In this document: positions 17,984-26,499 of the stretch, piece by piece
Numbering within the stretch: position 1 is the stretch's first letter
Layout: each line of letters opens with the position of its first letter
Assembly (NCBI GenBank): GCA_964383575.1
Contig: CAYLHI010000005.1
Coordinates: forward strand, 27,582-91,581
DNA from: Pelolinea sp964383575
GTDB lineage: Bacteria; Chloroflexota; Anaerolineae; Anaerolineales; Anaerolineaceae
Length of the DNA stretch: 64,000 nt
Reading direction: 5' to 3'
Position numbers and translations under genes: made by a program
The notes under the pieces: model-generated
Databases searched by the model: none
The model's input: only the letters and a program-made list of their open reading frames with translations
What the model was told of the DNA's origin: nothing

Positions 17984-18604
17984 TTATAACCAATTCTCAA
18001 TAAAACTGGATTTTAGCTTTGAAAGGTCAGCAATGAATCGCCATGGTTTACTTTTCCAGGGCTCTGGCGTATTCTGAATCCCAATACGAGGGGTGGAACA
18101 GACCCACTTATCAGGAACAGAAAACCCAAGTTCAACGCGTAAGGGGCTGCCCCGCGCACATAAATCCACTCCATTCAATTCATTTGTGATCGAAAGCGCT
18201 TTTGTTAATTTAGCCGGTCCGTTGCACCAGTGTTCTTCATGGATGGGAGTACGCTGGTGGTGAATGTGGTCAATTCCTTCAATCGGATGGACTGCGCGAA
18301 TTAAGACTGCTGCCGGGTAACCAATAGTTCCTGCCACACAATTGAACATCCAATGCATGCCATAGGTAAAATATACATAAGCATACCCCCCATCCCCATA
18401 CATCACGGCATTGCGGTCTGTTTTTCCACTGCGCGCATGGCAGGCCAGATCATTTTCTCCATCATATGCTTCTGTTTCGTAGATGATGCCGCTTACCAGA
18501 TTGTTGTCAATAGTCCTGACCAGCAGCTTTCCGATCAATTGGCGCGCGACAATAAGCGTTTCCCTTAGAAAAAAATCCCTATCCAGAGTTTTGCTATTTT
18601 TCAT
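17984..18604 (-). CDS. 3-methyladenine DNA glycosylase, AAG/MPG family
   Basis: Removes alkylated and deaminated purines from DNA to start base-excision repair. The protein of about 206 aa has RDFFLRETLIVARQLIGKLL at the N-terminus, the active-site ETEAYDGENDLACHA near residue 45 (E for water activation), RNAVMYGDGGYAYVYFTYGM near 70, and NGPAKLTKAL near 135. Length matches the family. The preceding TTG is also possible as a start. It is second in an operon led by the GNAT gene. Confidence 0.93.
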   Translation of the reverse strand: MKNSKTLDRDFFLRETLIVARQLIGKLLVRTIDNNLVSGIIYETEAYDGENDLACHARSGKTDRNAVMYGDGGYAYVYFTYGMHWMFNCVAGTIGYPAAVLIRAVHPIEGIDHIHHQRTPIHEEHWCNGPAKLTKALSITNELNGVDLCARGSPLRVELGFSVPDKWVCSTPRIGIQNTPEPWKSKPWRFIADLSKLKSSFIENWL

Positions 18605-18633
18605 CAATAAATGAGAATATATCTTCGTTCTCG

Positions 18634-19059
18634 CTATTCCTTGATCTCTTTGGACATAACCAGAATATCATCGCGCATCTGCCAGCCCACTTTTTTCCAG
18701 AAGGCAACCCCTTCTTTATTATCACTGATCACGAAAATATGGCATTTCTGAATACCTGATCTCTTGAATTCATTCAGGCACAGGTCTACTAGTTTTTTAC
18801 CAATCCCCTTATTTTGTTCGGACTGCTGTACAGCGAGATGGTAAATGTACCCTCTCCTCCCATCACTACCGCCCAGAATCGTGCCAATAAGATTTCCATC
18901 TTTTTGGGCTACAAAGCAGGTGTTGGGATTATTCTGTAAAAAACCATATATATTTTCTTTTTCATCTGCGCTGCTCAATCCCATACCCGCCAGAGACCGC
19001 CAGAGCTGCAATGCCTGTTCATAATCTGAACTGTGCATTGTGCGTGTTGAATAATTCAT
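18634..19059 (-). CDS. GNAT family N-acetyltransferase
   Basis: A 141-aa acetyl-CoA-dependent transferase. The fold is visible as an N-terminal helix, a central FVAQKDGNLIGTILGG strand pair, and the acetyl-CoA loop QQSEQNKGIGKKLVDLCLNE (Q-x2-x-G-x-G/K variant) near residue 85. KVGWQMRDDILVMSK ends the domain. A strong GGAGGAG precedes the ATG. It leads the operon with the 3-methyladenine glycosylase. The substrate is unknown. Confidence 0.85.
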   Translation of the reverse strand: MNYSTRTMHSSDYEQALQLWRSLAGMGLSSADEKENIYGFLQNNPNTCFVAQKDGNLIGTILGGSDGRRGYIYHLAVQQSEQNKGIGKKLVDLCLNEFKRSGIQKCHIFVISDNKEGVAFWKKVGWQMRDDILVMSKEIKE

Positions 19060-19182
19060 ACTCCTCCAATTCTATTCCGCTGGATGGCAACTTGTAACAT
19101 CTTACCGGACACAGCAAGATTAATCAATTGGTCATTTACTCTATTTTAAAGGTATTTTGACACAGGCAATGAAAAGCAATCA

Positions 19183-19191
19183 TGTTATAAT
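19183..19191 (+). promoter_or_regulatory. extended -10 promoter for tRNA-Ser
   Basis: TGTTATAAT (TGn plus a perfect TATAAT) sits 20 bases before the mature 5' end of tRNA-Ser, putting the start site near 19198-19200. A TTGACA at 19157-19162 is present but 23 bases upstream of the hexamer, too far for a normal -35, so the extended -10 probably does the work. Confidence 0.65.
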
Positions 19192-19211
19192 TTGCGCCGC
19201 TTGACGTGCTT

Positions 19212-19300
<89 letters not shown>

Positions 19301-19304
19301 TTCA

Positions 19305-19326
19305 GTCCCTTACGGGGCAATTTTTT
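19305..19326 (+). terminator. terminator after tRNA-Ser
   Basis: GTCCC-TTAC-GGGGC forms a 5-bp stem (one G-T pair), followed after two A by six T. It starts seven bases past the tRNA 3' end, separating the tRNA from the downstream protease gene. Confidence 0.6.
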
Positions 19327-19385
19327 CCCTCCCAATCTCAAAGGTATAATAAATTCAAACTATCCGTCATAAAAGGCAGGAAAAA

Positions 19386-20915
19386 TTGCAGCCGAGAAGA
19401 AGAGTAATTTGGATTGGATTGATTATTGGGTCTCTGATATTAATTGTTGTCCTGTGTGTATCATGTGGATATTTTTTCAATTCAGTTCCCGAAATCATTG
19501 ATTTTCCCACAATCACATCACCTCCCCAGCAAATTCAGGAAATAAAAGACTTTCCCACACCTGCTTTACCGGTGGAAGTACCTGCATTTGCCGAAGGGGA
19601 ACTACCGGTTGGGGCGGCAGTCCAGATTCTTGTTGAGGGAATTGTGGAAGGATCAGTTGAGGAATGGAGTGGGTCTGGTACGATCATTTCTCCAGATGGG
19701 CTGGTCCTCACGAATGCGCATGTTGCGGTTGGCGATAGGTTCTATCAGGCAGATCGGCTGATTATTGCTCTAACTGTAGCCGAAGATAAACCTCCTGTTC
19801 CTGCATACCTGGCGGAAGTTGTGCAGTCGGATTCCGCTTTGGATATTGCCGTCCTGCGTATTGCATATGATCTATCCGGACAGCGGATTGACCCATTGAC
19901 TCTCGACTTTCCATATGTCCAGTTAGGTGATTCTGATGAACTACGATTAGGTGACTCCATCACTATTCTGGGATATCCGGGGATTGGGGGGGAAACTATC
20001 ACATTGACCCGCGGCGAGGTGAGCGGATTCACAGCAGAAGCTGGATACGGGAACCGCGCATTTATTAAAACTTCCGCTACGATTGCGGGCGGTAACAGCG
20101 GCGGGCTGGCAACTGATGAGAATAATAAATTGATTGGCATTCCCACGCAGGTTGGTGCGGGGGAGGTAAGCGGGGATATCGTTGACTGCCGCCCATTGGC
20201 TGATACCAATCGGGATGGATATATCAACCAATATGATACATGTGTTCCTACTGGTGGTTTTATCAACGCCTTGCGTCCAATTAATCTGGCAATGCCTTTG
20301 ATCAATGCCGCGGTTCAGGGAAAGGAGCCGTATACTGCCGTAGAACTTCCGGAAGCAGAATTACCTGCCGGAGGGGAAGTCATATATCAGGATGATTTTT
20401 CTGATGAGGGAACCGGCTGGCCGCAGGGAAATTATAATGATGAGTCGTACGGTTATCAGAATGGACGCTATATCATCAACGTGAACAGCGAGAATCATAT
20501 CCGGCCGATAACTGGTGGGGTAAATCTGGAAGATGTAATTATACAAATTGATGCCCGTGTTGAGCAATCCTCAGGAGACGGAGATTTTGGTGTGATTTGC
20601 CGCTATCAGGATGATAACAACCTATATATGTTTGAGATCACTCAGGATGCCTATTACGCAATCTATAAACTGGTAAATGCTAAATGGTACCCACTGATTG
20701 AATATACCTATTCCGATATGCTGGTCAACCTGAAAGAAGCCAAATTCAATGCAGCTTGTATTGGAGATACTCTTAGCTTTGCTGTCAATGGAAAATTAAT
20801 AGGCGAAGTATCAGACCAATCTATCGGGGTGGGTGATTATGGGTTTTTCGCTGGGACGTTTGATTCCGGCGGAAACATGGTTTCTTTTGATAATATGATT
20901 GTCAGCCGACCATGA
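19386..20915 (+). CDS. secreted HtrA-like serine protease with C-terminal LamG/DUF1080-like domain
   Basis: A 509-aa protein with an N-terminal membrane anchor (residues 8-30). The trypsin-like domain at about 80-300 has an intact triad: H112 in VLTNAHVA, D153 in SALDIAVLRI and S238 in AGGNSGG. Within it an EF-hand-like DTNRDGYINQYD near residue 280 may bind calcium. There is no PDZ domain. Instead residues 330-509 look like a concanavalin-type beta sandwich (DDFSDEGTGWP, then DNNLYMFEIT and VSFDNMIV). The start is TTG with AGGA four bases upstream; no ATG fits. Probably an extracytoplasmic quality-control or surface protease; target unknown. Confidence 0.85.
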   Translation: MQPRRRVIWIGLIIGSLILIVVLCVSCGYFFNSVPEIIDFPTITSPPQQIQEIKDFPTPALPVEVPAFAEGELPVGAAVQILVEGIVEGSVEEWSGSGTIISPDGLVLTNAHVAVGDRFYQADRLIIALTVAEDKPPVPAYLAEVVQSDSALDIAVLRIAYDLSGQRIDPLTLDFPYVQLGDSDELRLGDSITILGYPGIGGETITLTRGEVSGFTAEAGYGNRAFIKTSATIAGGNSGGLATDENNKLIGIPTQVGAGEVSGDIVDCRPLADTNRDGYINQYDTCVPTGGFINALRPINLAMPLINAAVQGKEPYTAVELPEAELPAGGEVIYQDDFSDEGTGWPQGNYNDESYGYQNGRYIINVNSENHIRPITGGVNLEDVIIQIDARVEQSSGDGDFGVICRYQDDNNLYMFEITQDAYYAIYKLVNAKWYPLIEYTYSDMLVNLKEAKFNAACIGDTLSFAVNGKLIGEVSDQSIGVGDYGFFAGTFDSGGNMVSFDNMIVSRP

Positions 20916-20928
20916 TAACTCAATAATC

Positions 20929-22158
20929 ATGGAACATACAGTAGAAATATCCTCATTAGTATATGAGGGTTGTGGTTTGGGACGTTTGCCTGATGGAAAA
21001 GCAGTTTTTGTGCCATTTGTGCTTCCCGGGGAAACTGTACGCATCAAGATCAGAGAAGAAAAAAAACGGTACGCACATGGCGAGTTAATCGACATTGTTA
21101 AAGAGAATGAAAACCGCATCTCTCCCAGATGTAAACATTTCGGTCAATGTGGAGGTTGCCATTATCAGCATATTCCATATGATTTGCAATTAAGATATAA
21201 GCGCGAGATTTTTATTGAGCAAATGCGGCGAATGGGAGGAATAGAAGAACCAACCGTTGAAAAAATAATTCCTTGCAGCCGGGAATGGAATTATAGAAAT
21301 ACGCTCCAATTTCATCTCACATCAAACGGAGAATTGGCTTTCATGGATACAGCGCGAGTGCATCCATTTAAAGTTGAAGAATGCCATCTTCCAATGGAAG
21401 AAATCTCAAAGATTTGGCCGCTTCTGAATTTTGAAAAAGAAAATAAAATCCATCGGGTTGAGATTCGCCAAAACGAAACGGATGATATTTTATTGAAATT
21501 GGAAGGAAATCAAGCCGCGATTCCAGCATTCGAAATTACTTCTTCAATTTCAGCAGTTTTTATTAGCTCGAACGATCAGGTTGTGATAGCGGGGGATGAC
21601 CATTTGATCTTATCTTTATTGGATAAAAAGTTTCATGTGTCAGCCGGGTCATTTTTTCAAACGAATTTTTTTGGCACGAAAGCATTGGTTGATACAGTAC
21701 TTGAGATGGCGGATGGGCTTAACGGTACTTTGATGGATCTGTATTGTGGGGTTGGTTTATTTTCCTCGTTTCTCGCGGACTCATTTGATCATATTGTTGG
21801 CATTGAAGCATCAAAGTCCACATGTGCAGATTTCGCGATCAATTTAGACAGCTATAAGCATATTTCTCTTTATGAGGGAACAGTTGAAAGGACATTACCA
21901 GTAATTAATATCTCGCCTGACTGTGTAGTGATTGATCCTCCTAGGAAAGGTATAAACCGATTTGCCATTGATGCTTTGGTTGAAAAAGGCCCTCAGGTAA
22001 TAATATACGTTTCCTGTAACCCATCCACTCTGGCGAGGGATGTGAAACGATTGATGCGGTCAGGATATTTGCTCGAACGGTCGGTTCTGGTGGATATGTT
22101 TCCTCAGACCTACCATATTGAATCTGTGAATTATCTGACCTGTAGGAAAAATTTTTAA
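20929..22158 (+). CDS. rlmD: 23S rRNA (uracil-5-)-methyltransferase, RlmD/TrmA family
   Basis: Uses SAM to make 5-methyluridine in RNA. It has 409 aa: an N-terminal TRAM domain (residues 1-55, VYEGCGLGRLPDGKAVFVPF), an iron-sulfur cluster motif CKHFGQCGGCHYQ near 65 with a fourth Cys further on (EECHL), and a C-terminal methyltransferase domain with LMDLYCGVGLFSSFLA near 275 and the nucleophile-bearing YVSCNPSTLARD near 365. RlmD is the likeliest of the family members, but RlmC or TrmA cannot be excluded. The frame opens at a TTG at 20899; the ATG at 20929 is preferred because it starts at the TRAM domain, although no ribosome site is evident. Confidence 0.9.
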   Translation: MEHTVEISSLVYEGCGLGRLPDGKAVFVPFVLPGETVRIKIREEKKRYAHGELIDIVKENENRISPRCKHFGQCGGCHYQHIPYDLQLRYKREIFIEQMRRMGGIEEPTVEKIIPCSREWNYRNTLQFHLTSNGELAFMDTARVHPFKVEECHLPMEEISKIWPLLNFEKENKIHRVEIRQNETDDILLKLEGNQAAIPAFEITSSISAVFISSNDQVVIAGDDHLILSLLDKKFHVSAGSFFQTNFFGTKALVDTVLEMADGLNGTLMDLYCGVGLFSSFLADSFDHIVGIEASKSTCADFAINLDSYKHISLYEGTVERTLPVINISPDCVVIDPPRKGINRFAIDALVEKGPQVIIYVSCNPSTLARDVKRLMRSGYLLERSVLVDMFPQTYHIESVNYLTCRKNF

Positions 22159-22991
22159 AAGAGGACGGATGCAAGTTCAGCACGGTATGCGCGTGTATCA
22201 GGGTTTTCCTCACCCATGATCTCCAGAATGCCTAAGATAACCTGCTGAGCTGATTTTCCACGGTAATGCTTATCCTGCCGAAGGATATCTAATAACCCAT
22301 CCAGTGCAATTGGATATTTCGCCTGGCTGGCTAAATGGATGCTGTTATTGAAGATCGCATCCAGATCATTTTCATTCGGAAGGTTATCCTTGTGAAAACC
22401 AATTAATATTCTGGCAAGAGGTTTGAGCAGTTCCGCCTGGTTGACTTCACGGGCTGAAGGGATACTCTCCAATATCTCCATTGCTTCCTCAGGTTGATCC
22501 TGAGCCAACAATGTTTTTGCCAAGCCAAGCAGAGCAGCTGGTGAATCTGTCTTTTCATCCAGCACCTTTCGCAGGATCAATTCGGCTTTCTGCCAATCCT
22601 GCGAGAGTAAAAGGTTCTGCGCTTTGGATAAATCAAGGTCAACTGGGCTTGGCGGTGTGAGATTATTTATGAATTCCCGTAATCTTGTTTCGGGTTGAGC
22701 ACCCACAAATTCAGTAGCGACCTGTCCCTCAATGAACGCTTTTACAGTTGGGATACTACGGACATTGAACCGTATAGCTAAATTTGGATTCTGGTCAATA
22801 TTCACTTTGGCAAGGCGCAAACTTCCGTTGGCCTCATTCACGAGCTTCTCAAGAAGAGGGCTTAATGTTTTACAAGGATGGCACCATTCCGCCCAAAAAT
22901 CAACCAAAACCGGCTTATTTTTTGAAAAAGCGATCACTTCATATTCAAAATTTATTTCATTAGCATCAATCACGAATTGTGAAGCCATCAT
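22155..22991 (-). CDS. thioredoxin-TPR co-chaperone, YbbN/CnoX-like
   Basis: A 278-aa protein: a thioredoxin domain (residues 1-115) with redox motif W36-C37-H38-P39-C40 and cis-proline segment RSIPTVKAF, then TPR-type helices (120-278). This is the YbbN/CnoX layout, a holdase that hands clients to GroEL or DnaK. E. coli YbbN lacks the second Cys, while here both cysteines are present, so oxidoreductase activity is possible. GGAG lies eight bases before the ATG. The 3' end overlaps the convergent rlmD gene by four bases. Confidence 0.9.
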   Translation of the reverse strand: MMASQFVIDANEINFEYEVIAFSKNKPVLVDFWAEWCHPCKTLSPLLEKLVNEANGSLRLAKVNIDQNPNLAIRFNVRSIPTVKAFIEGQVATEFVGAQPETRLREFINNLTPPSPVDLDLSKAQNLLLSQDWQKAELILRKVLDEKTDSPAALLGLAKTLLAQDQPEEAMEILESIPSAREVNQAELLKPLARILIGFHKDNLPNENDLDAIFNNSIHLASQAKYPIALDGLLDILRQDKHYRGKSAQQVILGILEIMGEENPDTRAYRAELASVLF

Positions 22992-23027
22992 AATATTTTC
23001 TCCAAAAATCTTTCAATTATTGTATGC

Positions 23028-23450
23028 TTAATCCTCGCCGTCAATTGGAGCGGCTGGCTGTTCAACACGGATTACATCACCATGGTAATTTACGATGATC
23101 TTGAACCCGAGCATACCAAGATACACACGGCCGTCCTCAGGAATACCGTTAGCCAGAAGATGGTCAAATTGGTCATCCAAGTTTTCCAATTGATTCTGGA
23201 TGATTGCATGCGTGAAAATATCCACATCACCAATCATTTTTATGGTCTGTTCAGCGATGAGATCTTTGTTATCTTCAACCTGACAACGTATAGCATCAAT
23301 AACCTGCCTATCAATTTTTTCAGAAGGAATGTGACGCATAAAACCATCATCATTGATCACGTAGCATGCTTCTTCACCGACGAAGGTTGTGCTTAGTGGT
23401 TGATCATTATCATCAAAGACCAATCCTTGAAAAACCGCTTTTGTTGTCAT
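23028..23450 (-). CDS. conserved-looking hypothetical protein, soluble
   Basis: I do not recognise this 140-aa protein. It is acidic, without signal peptide or membrane segment. The N-terminal half looks like beta strands (AVFQGLVFDDNDQPLSTTFV, then ACYVINDDGFMRHIP), followed by a helix (SEKIDRQVIDAIRCQVEDNK) and a further helical stretch. It ends with GMLGFKIIVNYHGDVIRVEQ. Codon use and good spacing (36 bases before ybbN) argue that it is real. It may be co-transcribed with the thioredoxin and L,D-transpeptidase genes. Function unknown. Confidence 0.7.
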   Translation of the reverse strand: MTTKAVFQGLVFDDNDQPLSTTFVGEEACYVINDDGFMRHIPSEKIDRQVIDAIRCQVEDNKDLIAEQTIKMIGDVDIFTHAIIQNQLENLDDQFDHLLANGIPEDGRVYLGMLGFKIIVNYHGDVIRVEQPAAPIDGED

Positions 23451-23507
23451 ATTGAAATTATTTTAATGGAGATTTAATAAATTTCCTCTTAACAATTTCT
23501 ATGAATG

Positions 23508-24542
23508 TTATATGACTTTAACCCGTGTGCCGTGCTGTGAAACATATTTCTTCACGCGTGGTGGAACGACTGGATTTGTCCATAAGTAAATCCAATGGGC
23601 GGCGTGGATAGGCATGTTCACACACCCATGGCTGTGGGGTTGGGAATAATCATTATGCCAATAGGTCCCATGAAATGCTATTCCGCTGTTCGTGAAATAT
23701 GAAACCCAGGGAACACCGTATAGTGCGCTATCATTGATACCAACCTTGTCAGAATGGACCATATGCCTTGAGGGGCGTTTGTAATTGATTGAGTATTCGC
23801 CTATAGGTGTGGATAGGTTCAGATCATCTGAAAATTTACCAGAAGAAATGGCGGAAATCATAACGGGAATATTATCCTCATATGCAATCAATATTTGATT
23901 TTTTGTATCAACAAGAATGTTTTTACTCTCTGGTTCCAATTCCGGAGATAATGGAAGCAATTCTTCATCATCAATTATACGCATATGGGATGCATTTATG
24001 TAATATGTTTCTCCCCAGCGATCTTCAGTTACTAGATAATATAGATTCCCATCAGGGTCTTTCCCTAATCCATAAACCCAATGAGTGGATCCGTAGAAAA
24101 AGATCTGGTGAGAACGAGTATTTTGCTTGTCTCCAGGCCAGGCTTCGCTGAATGGAACAGTGATCTCAGCGAGTTGGCCTGAGGAGCTGATGTCTTCACG
24201 CGGATTATTTATTTTATTTTGAACAAGTTGGATATTCTGTGATTGAATATAGGAATCATTTTGCATTCTGAACCAGACATTATTTTTTAATGAATGTGAA
24301 TATCCAATTATTGGCTGGGAAAGTGATACTACATCATTAAATTCATGAGTGCCGTTACTCTTACTTCGGTCATCTGGTTTTATGTAAGTGGGGGTGACGT
24401 CAAAAAGAACACGACCGAGTATCTCAGATGCGACGATTTCTGTATCGGAAGTCAACAGATGGGTAGGATGGTCAGCTGTTAAAAGCGGCCAACTGAATGC
24501 AGTTAGTGCAGATCTTTTTAGGAAATCCCTTCTCGAAACCAT
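23508..24542 (-). CDS. L,D-transpeptidase (YkuD) with Tat signal
   Basis: About 344 aa. The N-terminus MVSRRDFLKRSALTAFSWPL is a twin-arginine signal, so it is exported folded. The YkuD catalytic domain occupies the last 150 residues, with IAFHGTYWHNDYSQPHSHGC and the nucleophile in SHGCVNMPIHAAHWIYLW (Cys near 307). YkuD enzymes make 3-3 peptidoglycan crosslinks or attach proteins to the wall. The middle region has SH3-like strands. The frame's TTG at 24551 is replaced by ATG 24542, which places the RR motif at the usual distance. It follows a second YkuD gene by about 24 bases. Confidence 0.9.
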   Translation of the reverse strand: MVSRRDFLKRSALTAFSWPLLTADHPTHLLTSDTEIVASEILGRVLFDVTPTYIKPDDRSKSNGTHEFNDVVSLSQPIIGYSHSLKNNVWFRMQNDSYIQSQNIQLVQNKINNPREDISSSGQLAEITVPFSEAWPGDKQNTRSHQIFFYGSTHWVYGLGKDPDGNLYYLVTEDRWGETYYINASHMRIIDDEELLPLSPELEPESKNILVDTKNQILIAYEDNIPVMISAISSGKFSDDLNLSTPIGEYSINYKRPSRHMVHSDKVGINDSALYGVPWVSYFTNSGIAFHGTYWHNDYSQPHSHGCVNMPIHAAHWIYLWTNPVVPPRVKKYVSQHGTRVKVI

Positions 24543-24566
24543 CTTATTCAATTATATGCATCATAA

Positions 24567-25556
24567 TTAATAATGAATGAATACATAGGTGCCAATTGAT
24601 GATTGGTTATAGAGCCAGGCAGCATCATTTGTATTCATGTTCACACATCCATGGCTCATTGGCGTACCAAAATTGTTGTGCCAATACGTGCCGTGAATGC
24701 TGTATCCCTTATAAAAAAACATGGAATATGGTACATCCTGTAGGTTATACCCAGGTCCCACCATTGTATATGTGGGGTGTTTGGCGTAGATCTTGTATGT
24801 ACCTGTTACGGTTGGGTAGCTGTTGATTCCCGTTGATACCAAGAAAGAATTGATAATTTGGCTATCGCGGTAAGCGTACAGCATTTGCGCGCTCAGATCG
24901 ACCTCTATCCATAAATCATTTGTACCCGATACTTCTTCAGGTATATCCCATGAATGGTAATAGTAAGAGGAATAGCTTATGTCCGGTGTTGGGGTTGACG
25001 TGGGTGTCATTGTTGTAGTTGGTGTAGGCGTTAGCGTTGGGGTGGGGGTTATCGTCGGTGTGAGAGTGGGTTTAAGTAAGGCATTCTCAGGCCGCGGTTC
25101 TTTTTGTACTGATGCCTGTGCCTGAAGAGCAGGTAATCCTAACCAGAACATCAGCACACTGCCGATAGAAATAATAGTGATGAATAACGATGCCCCCCAC
25201 CGTTTTTGTAACTGCCCTTTTTCTTTATTATTCTTTTTTGAAGTATGTTTTTGCGGGGATCTGGATTTTCCTTGAACATTTTTCTGTTGGATCTCACGTA
25301 AACGTCGGGCTACCCAACGCATACCTTTACGCGCTTTCTGACTATCGGGATTGACCTCAAGTGCGCGATTGAGAAATTTGACACTATCTTCCAGGTTGCT
25401 CACAGAAGCAAGAATGAGCCATGCTTCTTCAAGTTTTGGATTAAGGTCAGCAGCTATTTTTGCGTGAAGGAAAGCCCCATTCGCATCCTTTTTCAGGAGT
25501 GCAGATTGCGCTTTATCAAGTGCAAGGCGCGCTTTTTCTTGCATCTTTGCGTTCAT
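24567..25556 (-). CDS. membrane-anchored TPR/L,D-transpeptidase (YkuD)
   Basis: A 329-aa protein with an unusual order: cytoplasmic TPR-like helices (residues 1-90, ALDKAQSALLKKDANGAFLH), a basic stretch, one transmembrane helix (about 125-148, FITIISIGSVLMFWLGLPAL), a Thr/Pro-rich linker (about 163-190), then a YkuD domain with Cys304 in MSHGCVNMNTNDAAWLY. It would crosslink peptidoglycan outside while sensing or binding something inside through the TPR. It overlaps the amidase-like gene by four bases (ATGA). Confidence 0.9.
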   Translation of the reverse strand: MNAKMQEKARLALDKAQSALLKKDANGAFLHAKIAADLNPKLEEAWLILASVSNLEDSVKFLNRALEVNPDSQKARKGMRWVARRLREIQQKNVQGKSRSPQKHTSKKNNKEKGQLQKRWGASLFITIISIGSVLMFWLGLPALQAQASVQKEPRPENALLKPTLTPTITPTPTLTPTPTTTMTPTSTPTPDISYSSYYYHSWDIPEEVSGTNDLWIEVDLSAQMLYAYRDSQIINSFLVSTGINSYPTVTGTYKIYAKHPTYTMVGPGYNLQDVPYSMFFYKGYSIHGTYWHNNFGTPMSHGCVNMNTNDAAWLYNQSSIGTYVFIHY

Positions 25557-26359
25557 TCTTTATTCCCCGATGTGCTTTCAATATAACATGTAATACCTGC
25601 CGCAATTCCTTCAGCGACAGAGTTTGATTGGTTTGTGATGAGATCTCGATCAGTTGATAATGTTCCAATTTCAATTAAGACAGCCGGTGTGTTGGGGTGG
25701 ATATCACGGAAAATGTGATATGAAGGGTGATCAGGATTAATTATTTCATAGGTGAATGGAAGGTGTGTGTAATTCTGGTAATTCTCTGCTAGGCAAACAG
25801 CTAAATCATTTACTTCCTCTGGATTCTCTGCGGTCAAACTCGTACCAATTTTGAATCCGCTTGGTGGCGGTGGATCTTGAAGGCAGGATCCGGAATATAC
25901 AGCAATCAGTGCATCCGCTTCGTAATTTAAAAGATCAAGGTCAAACTCCGGAAAAAGATCTACTTGAAAATTCTTCTCTTCAAGGTTCAATTTGATCCGG
26001 GTTGCAATATTGTAGTTAATATCTGTTTCGATGACGCCGTCTGCACATACCTCACCGGTGCCGTTCTGCCAATGACCAGCTAATATTCCAATGCGAATAT
26101 CTGTATCATCTACTGAAAGACTGTTATCAGAAGATGCAAGGGTTGCTTCTGATTGGAAAAGATCATATATGTTTGGAGTATTGAAAACCTTTCGAGGATT
26201 CCATAATGTTAATAATGTAGCTATTAGGATCGCGATACTCATGACCGATTGAATTCCTCGGAAGATGGTGTAATCTTCTTTTTCCACACCATCCTCTTGG
26301 TCATGATTGTTTCCCGTTGGGATTTTCACACTTGATTTGTCTTCTTGATTTGTATCCAT
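25553..26359 (-). CDS. N-acetylmuramoyl-L-alanine amidase-like protein missing one zinc ligand
   Basis: A 268-aa protein with an N-terminal membrane anchor (about residues 34-53) and an Amidase_3 domain (88-265). The first two zinc ligands are present (H96 in LAGHWQNG, E111 in GVIETDINY), as is the late catalytic Glu (E230 in VLIEIGTLS). The third ligand, usually His in a SIHA-type motif, is Tyr155 here (IAVYSGSC). It may be an inactive or regulatory amidase, like other degenerate wall hydrolases, or bind the metal differently. It is first in an operon with two L,D-transpeptidases. Confidence 0.78.
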   Translation of the reverse strand: MDTNQEDKSSVKIPTGNNHDQEDGVEKEDYTIFRGIQSVMSIAILIATLLTLWNPRKVFNTPNIYDLFQSEATLASSDNSLSVDDTDIRIGILAGHWQNGTGEVCADGVIETDINYNIATRIKLNLEEKNFQVDLFPEFDLDLLNYEADALIAVYSGSCLQDPPPPSGFKIGTSLTAENPEEVNDLAVCLAENYQNYTHLPFTYEIINPDHPSYHIFRDIHPNTPAVLIEIGTLSTDRDLITNQSNSVAEGIAAGITCYIESTSGNKE

Positions 26360-26499
26360 AAATTTTATCTAATTTTATGGTGCAAGAAACTAGCCAAAAA
26401 ATTGTATAATTCAGATTATATTAATGTAAATTGAATTATAACTGAATCGATTATTATTAATGTTAATGGATATGAGCAGGGATTAAGATAATAAGTTAA

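Noticed and set aside
19157..19162. TTGACA as -35 of the tRNA-Ser promoter
   Set aside because: Spacing to TATAAT is 23 bases, too long for a sigma-70 type promoter; the extended -10 explains the promoter better.
25050..25070. Short tandem-like repeats as a CRISPR or microsatellite
   Set aside because: They encode the Thr/Pro-rich linker of the L,D-transpeptidase and stay in frame. No CRISPR array with regular spacers exists in the window.
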